DNA of 5,304 nt from Chloroflexota bacterium (GCA_021796155.1 JAJYOO010000207.1:1-5304); one strand, 5' to 3'. Positions 1 to 5,304 are shown, numbered from the stretch's first letter. Numbers and translations are program-made. Notes: generated by a model not told the origin, from the letters alone.

Positions 1-1602
1 GTCGGGCAGGTCCACGATGAACTGATGGATGTTGGCCGCCTTGGCCGCGGCTTCGATCTCGGCTTGCGACGCGTCCACCTTGGCATACGTCAGGTTGGTG
101 CGGATCGTGTCGTGGAAAAGATACGTCTCCTGTGTCACCATGCCGATGGCAGACGAAAGCGATTCGAGCGTTAGATCGCGCAGGTCCTGGCCGTCGAGGC
201 GGATCACGCCGCCAGACGGGTCGTAAAGGCGCGGGATGAGATAAGTGAGCGTGGTTTTGCCCGCACCTGAAGGTCCGACCAGAGCGACGAGCTGACCCGG
301 CTTGGCGCGGAATGAGATGTCTTCCAAAGCGACCTCGCGCGCCTGCGATGCTGCGCGAGCGTCCGACTCCGCCTCATCCGTGTCGCCGTTATCGTGTCCG
401 TTCTTGCCGTTGCCTTTGCTCGCTAAAGACAGCACCGCGCCGACGTCTTCCATGCGCCCGTAGCGCTTCACATCTTTCAACAACTTGCTTTCATCCACAT
501 CGTAGTTGAACGTGACGTTTTCAAAAACCAGATCGCCTTTGACGTCCTTCAATTCCATTGCCTTCGGATTCTCGATGATGTCATGCGGCAGGTCGAGCAG
601 TTCGAAGACGCGCTCGAAGCTGACCATCGAAGTGCTGAAGTCAACCGGCGCGGAGGCCAGCCCCTGCAGCGTGCCATAAAGCTGGCCGAGATACGCGCCG
701 AAGGCGACGATGGTGCCGACCGTGAACGAACCTTGAATGACGTAGTAACCGCCCAGGCCGTAGACAAGAGCCGTGCCCACCGCGCTGACGAGGCCGAGGA
801 TCATAAAGAAGGTCGAGCCGATCACGGCGCGGCGCACTCCGATGTCGCGCACGTTCCCGGCGCGTTCTCGGAAACGATTGCCTTCATCGTCCGCGCGCCC
901 AAACAATTTGACCAGCAACGCGCCGCCGATATTGAGTGTCTCATTCATGTGGGCATTCATCTCGGCGTTCAGTTCCATCGAGCGCCGGGCGGCGTCGCGC
1001 AGGACAATTCCCAGCCGCTGTGCGGCGATGATGAACAACGGCAGGATCAACACGCTGACAATCGTCAGCCGCCATTCGAGCGTCAGCATGACAGCCAGCA
1101 AGGCAATGGCCTCGATGATATTGGTAATGATGTTGACGATCGTGTTGCTGATGGCGTTCTGCGCGCCGACCACGTCGTTGTTGAGGCGGCTCATCAGCTC
1201 GCCGACTTTGGTGTTGGTGAAGAAACGCAGGGACATGCGCTGCAGGCGTGAGAACAGCGCCACGCGCAGGTCAAAGGTCACGCCTTCGCCGACGGCGGAG
1301 TTCAACCGTCTTTGGATGACGGAAATCACGCCATTGAGAATGGGCAGGACCAAAAGCGCCAGCGCCAGCAGGAGCAGTTTATGCAAGTCCTTTTGCGGAA
1401 GCACCTGGTCAATCATTGTGCGGAAGATGAGCGGCGAGACCAGGCTCACGCCCGTGCTGAGCAGGATCAGCACCAGCATCCCGCTGATTCCCTTCCAGTA
1501 AGGACGCGCATACGCGAGCACGCGTCCCAGTAATTCGCGCGTCAGCTTGGGCTTCTGGTCGCCCGCACGCATTGCCATGAACCAACTACCACCGTGCATC
1601 AT
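1..1602 (-). CDS. ABC exporter half-transporter (membrane domain fused to ATPase), C-terminus beyond window
   Basis: Reading leftward from 1602, 534 codons stay open to the window edge. The product is an ABC exporter of the MsbA/multidrug type: an inner-membrane half-transporter expected to dimerise and use ATP to move lipids, drugs or peptides outward; the substrate cannot be told. Hydrophobic segments lie near residues 38-60, 73-96, 156-176, 181-203, 262-284 and 293-315. The ATPase domain follows, with an aromatic A-loop (FNYD, 365-368), Walker A GPSGAGKT (443-450) and a Q-loop glutamine at 491. The signature LSGGQ, Walker B and switch histidine would lie beyond the window. About 55 residues (369-423), partly charged and Asn/Gly-rich, separate the A-loop from the strand before Walker A, where most exporters have about ten. 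The start at 1602 follows an in-frame TAG (1621-1623) and an AGGAG; ATG 1599 is an adjacent alternative. The gene is GC-rich, transcribed away from the defence genes, and probably host backbone. Confidence 0.95.
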   Translation of the reverse strand, partial: MMHGGSWFMAMRAGDQKPKLTRELLGRVLAYARPYWKGISGMLVLILLSTGVSLVSPLIFRTMIDQVLPQKDLHKLLLLALALLVLPILNGVISVIQRRLNSAVGEGVTFDLRVALFSRLQRMSLRFFTNTKVGELMSRLNNDVVGAQNAISNTIVNIITNIIEAIALLAVMLTLEWRLTIVSVLILPLFIIAAQRLGIVLRDAARRSMELNAEMNAHMNETLNIGGALLVKLFGRADDEGNRFRERAGNVRDIGVRRAVIGSTFFMILGLVSAVGTALVYGLGGYYVIQGSFTVGTIVAFGAYLGQLYGTLQGLASAPVDFSTSMVSFERVFELLDLPHDIIENPKAMELKDVKGDLVFENVTFNYDVDESKLLKDVKRYGRMEDVGAVLSLASKGNGKNGHDNGDTDEAESDARAASQAREVALEDISFRAKPGQLVALVGPSGAGKTTLTYLIPRLYDPSGGVIRLDGQDLRDLTLESLSSAIGMVTQETYLFHDTIRTNLTYAKVDASQAEIEAAAKAANIHQFIVDLPD

Positions 1603-1612
1603 GTTTGAAAGT

Positions 1613-1617
1613 CTCCT
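1613..1617 (-). promoter_or_regulatory. Ribosome binding site of the ABC exporter gene
   Basis: On the minus strand AGGAG lies 10 nt upstream of the ATG at 1602 and 13 nt upstream of the ATG at 1599. The spacing favours 1602 as the start. This gene therefore appears to use Shine-Dalgarno initiation, unlike the three plus-strand leading genes in the window. Confidence 0.6.
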
Positions 1618-1627
1618 GGTCTAAAGG

Positions 1628-1687
1628 GTCGAGCAAGTCTGACAGGTCGAACTCGCCAGACTTGTATGACTATAAGACTTGTTCGAC
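1628..1687. repeat. Nested inverted repeats in the divergent intergenic region
   Basis: CAAGTCTG (1634-1641) is perfectly complementary to CAGACTTG (1657-1664), giving an 8-bp stem around a 15-nt loop. The same left arm, extended to GTCGAGCAAGTCT (1628-1640), also pairs with AGACTTGTTCGAC (1675-1687) at 12 of 13 positions; the remaining position would be a G-U wobble in plus-strand RNA. The two hairpins share a left arm and are mutually exclusive. The element lacks a T-run, so it is not a convincing intrinsic terminator. It could be a short interspersed palindromic repeat, a relic of a small mobile element, or an operator/leader structure for the exporter gene. Confidence 0.6.
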
Positions 1688-1697
1688 TTTTCCGCAA
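1669..1697 (-). promoter_or_regulatory. Candidate promoter of the ABC exporter gene
   Basis: Read on the minus strand, TTGCGG (1692-1697) is followed after 17 nt by TATAGT (1669-1674). The -10 matches the sigma-70-type consensus at 5 of 6 positions; the -35 matches at only 3 of 6, although the spacing is ideal. Transcription would begin near 1662, giving a leader of about 60 nt that includes most of the inverted repeat upstream of the AGGAG. This is a consensus-based call only, and the -10 overlaps a C-box-like sequence. Confidence 0.35.
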
Positions 1698-1745
1698 CTG
1701 GACGAGTGGGGAGGTTAATGAAAGTCAAATGGGATGGGTGAAGGG

Positions 1746-1751
1746 TATAAT
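1746..1751 (+). promoter_or_regulatory. -10 box of the restriction-modification gene (leaderless layout)
   Basis: A perfect TATAAT, preceded by GGG, ends 7 nt before the ATG at 1759. A transcript starting the usual 6-8 nt after the -10 box would begin at or next to the A of the start codon. No good TTGACA-like -35 is seen at 16-19 nt spacing. No purine-rich ribosome binding site lies between the box and the ATG, in agreement with leaderless translation. Confidence 0.6.
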
Positions 1752-1758
1752 TTCAGCA

Positions 1759-4290
1759 ATGGAAGTTTTAGATTTAGTCAACTATAGTTATGAGCAGGGT
1801 AAACATGTTCTTGAGAACAGGGATTCTGAAACTCTCAGAGAACATGGTCAGTTTTTGACTCCGCCTAATACTGCTCATTATATGGCAAAAAGGTTGGGCC
1901 AAATTCATTCTGGCGCAACTATCATTGAGCCTTCCATTGGTTCTGGCGTGCTGGCGTGCGCTGTTATTGAGAAACTTATTGCAGAGAATCAGCCCATGGA
2001 AATTTGGCTGGATGCTTATGAAACAGACAAAGAACTCTGTGATGTAGCTCGTGATGTTCTCACTCTTGCAAGTAAAAAGGCCGAACAAAGCGGAATCAAA
2101 ATCCATTGGCAGGTTTTTCAGGAAGATTTTGTGCTGGCTTGCCTGCCCGAACACCAGCCATCTCTTTTTGGAATAGAGCAGTCGCGCCGAAAGACTTATG
2201 ATTTTGTTATCAGCAACCCCCCCTACTTTAAACTCAACGCAGAAGATAAACGCGTAAAAGCCATTGCAGGAAAAATCAATGGGCATACCAATATCTACAC
2301 CATATTTATAGCGTTGAGTACGAAACTGCTTACATCAGGAGGAAAAGCTTGTTTTATTGTGCCGCGTAGTTTTTGTTCAGGCATTTACTTCTCGGAATTT
2401 CGCCGTGATCTGCTAAGGGATGTGACCCCGTTGGCAATTCATGTTTTTCAATCACGCAATGATGTTTTCAAAGGCGACAAAGTTTTACAGGAAAATGTCA
2501 TTTTCTCTTTTGAGAAATTGTCCCAGCCAAAAGAGCAAAGATATTGGGCAGGCTCGGTTAATATCTCGGTTTCCAAAGACGATTCGGAACTAAATGAAAA
2601 TGTTCTTAATCGTCAAGTCTCATTCCAACATTTTCTAAACGATAGAGATGGGCAAGTGTTTTTTAGGTTACCTACAGGTATTCATGATGAACAAATTTTG
2701 GATGCGGTTGACCATTGGGATGGTTCACTTGAAAAGTATGGCTGGCAAGTTTCCACAGGGAGGATTGTGCCATTTCGAGCCAAGCATTTACTCAAGGAAA
2801 AATTAACAACAAGAAATGGAACATTCCCTTTGCTCTGGATGCAAAATGTCAAGCCTTACTATGTCGAGTATCCACTGAGCGAATTTGACAAACCGCAGGC
2901 CATTTCTACACAAGATGCCGTGTTGCTTGTTCCCAATTCAAACTATGTTTTATTGCGGCGGTTTAGCTCAAAAGAAGATCGCCGACGTTTAATTTCCGCT
3001 CCATTAATTGGCAAAGATTTTAATTTTGAACAAATTGGTTTCGAGAATCATTTAAATTTTATTTATAGTAAAAAAAGCGTTCTTTTGCCGTCTGAAGCTA
3101 TCGGTTTGTCCGCACTTTTTAATAGTGCAATTGTTGATCGCTATTTCCGAATTGTTAATGGAAACACACAAGTCAATGCGGCAGAATTACGCATATTATC
3201 CCTGCCGCCTGTGGAAGTTATCAGAAGTATTGGCGAAAAGATCCAACAGATTCAAAACCCCACTGCCGAAAAGGCCGATAATATTATCTTTTCAACACTT
3301 TGGCAAATGAACTTGCTTGCTGAAGAATTTCCGATGATTCAGGAGACTAGACTAACTATGGGAAAAATAGAACAGGCTCAGGAAGTTTTGGAAGCGCTTG
3401 GTTTACCTTCTGCTCAACAAAATGAAATTTCGGCATTAACGCTATTGACGCTTGCCCAACTATCAGAAAAAACGCAATGGAAGGATGCTGCCAGTCAGAA
3501 TTTACGGGTCCATGATATTCTGATTAAAATCAAACAGGATTATGGACGGGAATATGCTGAAAATAGCAGAGAAACCATTCGCCGCAAAGTTTTACATCAA
3601 TTTGAACAGGCAGGCATTGTCGTTCGCAACGCGGATGATCCATCACGCCCAACTAACAGCGGTTTGAACAACTATATTTTGTCTGGTCTAGTTCTAGATG
3701 TTCTGCATTCTTATGGCACATCAAAATGGAAATCAACGGTCAACAAATTTCTTGCTCAGCAAGGATCATTATTGGTAACCTACCAAAAAGCCAGAGAGCA
3801 AAATAAAGTTCCTTTGCGGGTGGCAGATGGAAAAGTTTACAAATTATCACCAGGCAAACACAATAAACTTGAAGTCGCCATTGTTGAAGAATTTGCTCCG
3901 CGTTTTGCGCCAGGCGCAAAACTTATTTATCTTGGTGATACAGCAAAAAAGACATTGGTGTTTGATGAATCTGCTTTTGCCAAACTTGGTATTCCTGTTT
4001 CAGGACACGGTAAATTTCCTGATGCGATTCTGTATGATATAAAAAGGAAATGGCTTTTCTTGATCGAGGCTGTAACCTCACATGGGCCTGTCTCGCCGAA
4101 ACGTCAATTTGAACTTGAAAAGTTATTTGAAAAGTGCAAAGTTGGAAAAGTATATGTAACTGCTTTTCTGGATTTTGCCAACTATAAGAAATATGCAAAT
4201 GAAATTGCTTGGGAAACCGAAGTCTGGATTGCAGAGATGCCTTCACACATGATCCACTTTAACGGCGATAAATTTTTAGGGCCAAGATAA
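1759..4290 (+). CDS. Fused type II restriction-modification protein: N6-adenine methyltransferase plus BsuBI/PstI-family endonuclease
   Basis: One 843-residue protein carries both halves of a BsuBI/PstI-type system. The methyltransferase comes first: motif X region GQFLTPP (30-36), SAM-binding motif I EPSIGSG (57-63), an acidic segment DAYETD (85-90), catalytic NPPY (153-156) and GGKACFIVPRS (194-204). The order X-I-IV with a later target-recognition part fits the gamma class of N6-adenine methylases. The nuclease half begins near Met534 and ends at the stop, about 310 residues, close to free-standing R.BsuBI or R.PstI. It has RETIRR (604-609) in the winged-helix-like N-terminal part, then HGKFPD (750-755), LIEAVTSHGPVSPKR (768-782), IAWETEVWIA (816-825) and the C-terminal HFNGDKFLGPR. 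From family knowledge the target should be CTGCAG, methylated on adenine; this is inferred. An in-frame ATG at 1666 is rejected as start: it sits inside the inverted repeat, and 1759 has the -10 box at leaderless distance and puts motif X near residue 30. AT-rich composition compared with the ABC gene suggests horizontal acquisition. No separate controller gene is visible. Confidence 0.93.
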   Translation: MEVLDLVNYSYEQGKHVLENRDSETLREHGQFLTPPNTAHYMAKRLGQIHSGATIIEPSIGSGVLACAVIEKLIAENQPMEIWLDAYETDKELCDVARDVLTLASKKAEQSGIKIHWQVFQEDFVLACLPEHQPSLFGIEQSRRKTYDFVISNPPYFKLNAEDKRVKAIAGKINGHTNIYTIFIALSTKLLTSGGKACFIVPRSFCSGIYFSEFRRDLLRDVTPLAIHVFQSRNDVFKGDKVLQENVIFSFEKLSQPKEQRYWAGSVNISVSKDDSELNENVLNRQVSFQHFLNDRDGQVFFRLPTGIHDEQILDAVDHWDGSLEKYGWQVSTGRIVPFRAKHLLKEKLTTRNGTFPLLWMQNVKPYYVEYPLSEFDKPQAISTQDAVLLVPNSNYVLLRRFSSKEDRRRLISAPLIGKDFNFEQIGFENHLNFIYSKKSVLLPSEAIGLSALFNSAIVDRYFRIVNGNTQVNAAELRILSLPPVEVIRSIGEKIQQIQNPTAEKADNIIFSTLWQMNLLAEEFPMIQETRLTMGKIEQAQEVLEALGLPSAQQNEISALTLLTLAQLSEKTQWKDAASQNLRVHDILIKIKQDYGREYAENSRETIRRKVLHQFEQAGIVVRNADDPSRPTNSGLNNYILSGLVLDVLHSYGTSKWKSTVNKFLAQQGSLLVTYQKAREQNKVPLRVADGKVYKLSPGKHNKLEVAIVEEFAPRFAPGAKLIYLGDTAKKTLVFDESAFAKLGIPVSGHGKFPDAILYDIKRKWLFLIEAVTSHGPVSPKRQFELEKLFEKCKVGKVYVTAFLDFANYKKYANEIAWETEVWIAEMPSHMIHFNGDKFLGPR
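3341..3360 (+). promoter_or_regulatory. Possible internal ribosome binding site and start for the endonuclease half
   Basis: AGGAG (3341-3345) precedes an in-frame ATG (3358-3360, Met534 of the fusion) by 12 nt. Translation from here would give a 310-residue protein that begins just where free-standing BsuBI/PstI endonucleases begin. Stop codons occur in both other forward frames within the spacer (TAG 3348-3350, TAA 3353-3355), as if this had been a gene boundary. The 12-nt spacing is longer than optimal, so internal initiation is possible rather than likely. Confidence 0.35.
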
Positions 4291-4324
4291 CCCCCACACT
4301 GAAATACTCGCCATTGAGTAAAGG

Positions 4325-4330
4325 TAAAAT
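4325..4330 (+). promoter_or_regulatory. -10 box upstream of the MOSC remnant (leaderless layout)
   Basis: TAAAAT, preceded by AAAGG, ends 6 nt before the ATG at 4337. The 12-nt string AAAGGTAAAATA (4320-4331) recurs exactly at 4562-4573 before the MNT gene. No recognisable -35 at normal spacing and no ribosome binding site are seen. The 46-nt gap after the restriction-modification gene has no hairpin with a T-run, so read-through from upstream cannot be excluded. Confidence 0.5.
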
Positions 4331-4336
4331 ATAACT

Positions 4337-4543
4337 ATGCACCTTCTTAGCGTAAACATCGGTCAAAAGCGAACCCAGCCAAAGGGAAACGAATTGGAAA
4401 CAACGGGGATTTATAAACTTCCAACTCAAGAACCGGTTGAGATCAAGTTACTTGGAATTCAAAGTGATTTCATCTGCGACCAAAAGAATCACGGGGGGCC
4501 TGCTTCGACGGGATGCGGCGGAGGAAAACGCGCGGCGTGTTGA
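4337..4543 (+). pseudogene. MOSC-domain protein, N-terminal remnant
   Basis: The first 55 residues read like the start of a YiiM-type MOSC protein: MHLLSVNIGQ (1-10), ETTGIYK (21-27), EPVEIKLLGI (32-41) and the conserved NHGGP (51-55). Intact members are usually around 150-220 residues and continue past HGGP with a DKAVYAYP-like stretch. Here the similarity stops at about 4502, and 13 unrelated Gly/Cys/Lys-rich residues follow before the stop. None of the three frames after 4502 restores the MOSC continuation, so this is a deletion or recombination junction rather than a simple frameshift, even though a run of six G (4493-4498) lies nearby. MOSC proteins handle sulfur or molybdenum-cofactor-related ligands, but this fragment lacks most of the domain and is presumably inactive. 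It still has its own promoter-like box. Confidence 0.8.
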
Positions 4544-4569
4544 GTCCGCACGAGGTGGAAAAAAGGTAA
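4504..4569 (+). other. Possible 3' end of an unidentified gene fused at the MOSC breakpoint
   Basis: Directly after the MOSC breakpoint the sequence becomes GC-rich. In the frame starting at 4504 it reads as a basic, protein-like tail (FDGMRRRKTRGVLSP, then HEVEKR) ending at TAA 4567-4569, which overlaps the MNT promoter box. This frame differs from the MOSC frame. It may be the last 21 residues of a gene whose remainder was deleted; I do not recognise the family, and so short a stretch could be chance. Confidence 0.2.
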
Positions 4570-4572
4570 AAT
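4567..4572 (+). promoter_or_regulatory. -10 box of the MNT/HEPN operon (leaderless layout)
   Basis: TAAAAT ends 6 nt before the ATG at 4579, within an exact copy of the 12-nt string found before the MOSC remnant. The intervening AAAGGC is too close to the ATG to act as a normal ribosome binding site. TTGAGT at 4540-4545 is 21 nt upstream, too far for a standard -35. A start site 6-8 nt after the box would give a leaderless operon mRNA. Confidence 0.55.
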
Positions 4573-4578
4573 AAAGGC

Positions 4579-4911
4579 ATGAACACGAAAGTGCCAGCGC
4601 GTATCAGGAAACTGATGAAAGAATTGAAGGAAGGACTTGTCCGCATTTATGGGGACAAGTTGGAAGCCGTCTACTTGTACGGATCGTATGCGCGCGGGGA
4701 TTATCGTCAGGGGTCGGATGTGGACGTAATGATTTTATTGAAAGATTACAAGAGCTACTGGGATGAACTTAATCGTATCAGTTACCTTGCCAGCGATATT
4801 TCCCTTGAACATGAAGTAACAGTAAGTTGTTTGATCATGAAAGAGATACAATGGAAACAATCGGATATGCCTGTGCTTCGCAATATCCGCAAGGAAGGGG
4901 TGCCTGCATGA
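4579..4911 (+). CDS. Minimal nucleotidyltransferase (MNT), probable antitoxin of the HEPN partner
   Basis: This 110-residue protein has the DNA polymerase beta-type nucleotidyltransferase signature GSYARG (35-40) followed by DVDV, with metal-binding Asp47 and Asp49. A third carboxylate is plausibly Glu79 before the strand EVTVSCLI. The length is typical of stand-alone MNT proteins. Studied MNT partners such as MntA silence HEPN toxins by transferring AMP onto a tyrosine; whether this protein does so is inferred from the pairing. It is the first gene of the operon, starts just 6 nt after the -10 box, and its TGA overlaps the ATG of the HEPN gene by 4 nt (ATGA), suggesting translational coupling. 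An aminoglycoside nucleotidyltransferase is less likely because the protein is so short and is paired with HEPN. Confidence 0.9.
   Translation: MNTKVPARIRKLMKELKEGLVRIYGDKLEAVYLYGSYARGDYRQGSDVDVMILLKDYKSYWDELNRISYLASDISLEHEVTVSCLIMKEIQWKQSDMPVLRNIRKEGVPA
4891..4900 (+). promoter_or_regulatory. Ribosome binding site of the HEPN gene
   Basis: AAGGAAGGGG lies 7 nt upstream of the ATG at 4908, inside the end of the MNT gene. It fixes 4908 as the start in preference to the earlier in-frame ATG at 4827, which lies deep inside MNT and would add a 27-residue non-HEPN extension. Confidence 0.75.
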
Positions 4912-5285
4912 ATGAGTACACCCGCAAATTGCTGGACAAGGCAGTTGACACTATTGAAGGCGCTGGACTTTTACTCGACCATGGAAAAACAGACCTTGCC
5001 GCAGGCCGCGCATATTATGCCCTTTTCTATATCGCCGAAGCTTTGCTGAACGAAAAGGGACTTCAATTCAGCAAGCATGGCGACGTAATCGGCGCGTATG
5101 GAAAAGAATTTTCCAAGACAAAATTACTCGACCAAAAATTCCATCGCTGGCTAAGAACGGGATTTGATACTCGGCTTATTAGCGATTATCATGTTGACAC
5201 AAATATTGAAGCGGTTATTGTTTCGGACATGATTAATCAAGCGTGGGAATTTTTGGAAGCCGCACGAGAGTATTTGGGAAAATAG
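4908..5285 (+). CDS. HEPN-domain protein, probable RNase toxin paired with MNT
   Basis: This 125-residue, mostly helical protein matches the HEPN family. Visible family features are GRAYYALFYIAEALL (33-47), a KHGDVIGAYGKEF stretch (56-68) with the His-Gly and Phe typical of the subfamily, and FDTRLISDYH (86-95). Arg89 and His95 fit the RX4-6H pattern of HEPN ribonucleases, spaced as RX5H. Members of this subfamily often read R...DY at this point, so the His may not be catalytic. The HXY tyrosine that MntA-type enzymes adenylylate in HepT toxins is absent after His95; Tyr94 precedes it instead. The gene overlaps MNT by ATGA and has its own strong ribosome binding site, as usual for a coupled toxin-antitoxin pair. 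The remaining 19 nt of the window show nothing recognisable. Confidence 0.88.
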   Translation: MNEYTRKLLDKAVDTIEGAGLLLDHGKTDLAAGRAYYALFYIAEALLNEKGLQFSKHGDVIGAYGKEFSKTKLLDQKFHRWLRTGFDTRLISDYHVDTNIEAVIVSDMINQAWEFLEAAREYLGK

Positions 5286-5304
5286 AATTGCCAGTTCGAG
5301 ATAA

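Noticed and set aside
583..1501. Long plus-strand open frames (583-1251, 773-1501, 1312-1533) and a minus-strand frame at 549-767
   Set aside because: They overlap the well-supported ABC exporter in other frames, are low-complexity Arg/Ser/Asp/Gln-rich, and show no domain; they are shadows of a GC-rich gene.
1666..1758. N-terminal 31-residue extension of the restriction-modification protein from ATG 1666
   Set aside because: It begins inside the inverted repeat, has no ribosome binding site or -10 box, and adds basic sequence before the expected methylase start. The TATAAT at 1746-1751 favours ATG 1759.
1774..2286. Minus-strand open frame of 170 codons inside the methylase half
   Set aside because: It is antisense to the conserved methylase motifs X, I and IV and has no recognisable domain.
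3923..4246. Minus-strand open frame opposite the nuclease C-terminus, and plus-strand frames at 3125-3310 and 3827-4042
   Set aside because: All lie over conserved BsuBI/PstI sequence in the wrong frame or strand.
4291..4336. Terminator after the restriction-modification gene
   Set aside because: No stem followed by a T-run could be found in this gap.
4827..4907. Upstream ATG (4827) as the start of the HEPN gene
   Set aside because: It lies within MNT in another frame with no ribosome binding site. ATG 4908 has AAGGAAGGGG 7 nt upstream and the usual ATGA overlap.
1..5304. CRISPR array, tRNA or rRNA genes, or transposase gene
   Set aside because: No regularly spaced repeats, no cloverleaf or rRNA-like sequence, and no transposase motifs were seen on either strand.

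Overview
The window looks like a chromosomal stretch from a Gram-positive-type or Chloroflexota-like (possibly Anaerolineae) bacterium. This placement is an inference from the style of the ABC exporter and from promoters sitting directly against start codons. It is not proven by any marker gene. Base composition changes sharply along the window: 37/60 G+C in a sampled line of the first gene (601-660), 19/60 in the restriction-modification gene (2581-2640) and 30/60 in the last gene (5041-5100). This suggests a GC-richer host backbone carrying acquired defence genes.

Layout. Positions 1-1602 (minus strand) hold most of an ABC exporter half-transporter, with a membrane domain fused to an ATPase; its C-terminus lies beyond the left edge. 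A short divergent intergenic region (1603-1758) contains overlapping inverted repeats, a plausible minus-strand promoter and a -10 box for the next gene. Positions 1759-4290 (plus) hold one 843-residue protein that joins an N6-adenine DNA methyltransferase of the M.BsuBI/M.PstI type to a complete BsuBI/PstI-type restriction endonuclease, predicted to act on CTGCAG. Next is a broken MOSC-domain gene (4337-4543), cut at its conserved HGGP motif and joined to GC-rich foreign sequence. The window ends with a two-gene operon with a 4-bp ATGA overlap: a minimal nucleotidyltransferase (MNT, 4579-4911) and a HEPN protein (4908-5285), the arrangement of MNT/HEPN toxin-antitoxin pairs.

How the parts relate. 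The fused restriction-modification protein and the MNT/HEPN pair form a small defence or stability cluster beside an ordinary housekeeping exporter, and the MOSC remnant marks a recombination scar between them. The three plus-strand reading frames that begin a transcript (1759, 4337, 4579) each have a TATAAT or TAAAAT box ending only 6-7 nt before the ATG and no convincing ribosome binding site, so they are probably leaderless. The internal operon gene (HEPN) and the minus-strand exporter have purine-rich ribosome binding sites instead. The most interesting points are the methylase-nuclease fusion with a preserved internal start signal for the nuclease half, the repeated leaderless promoter layout, and the repeat/C-box-like structure in the divergent intergenic region.
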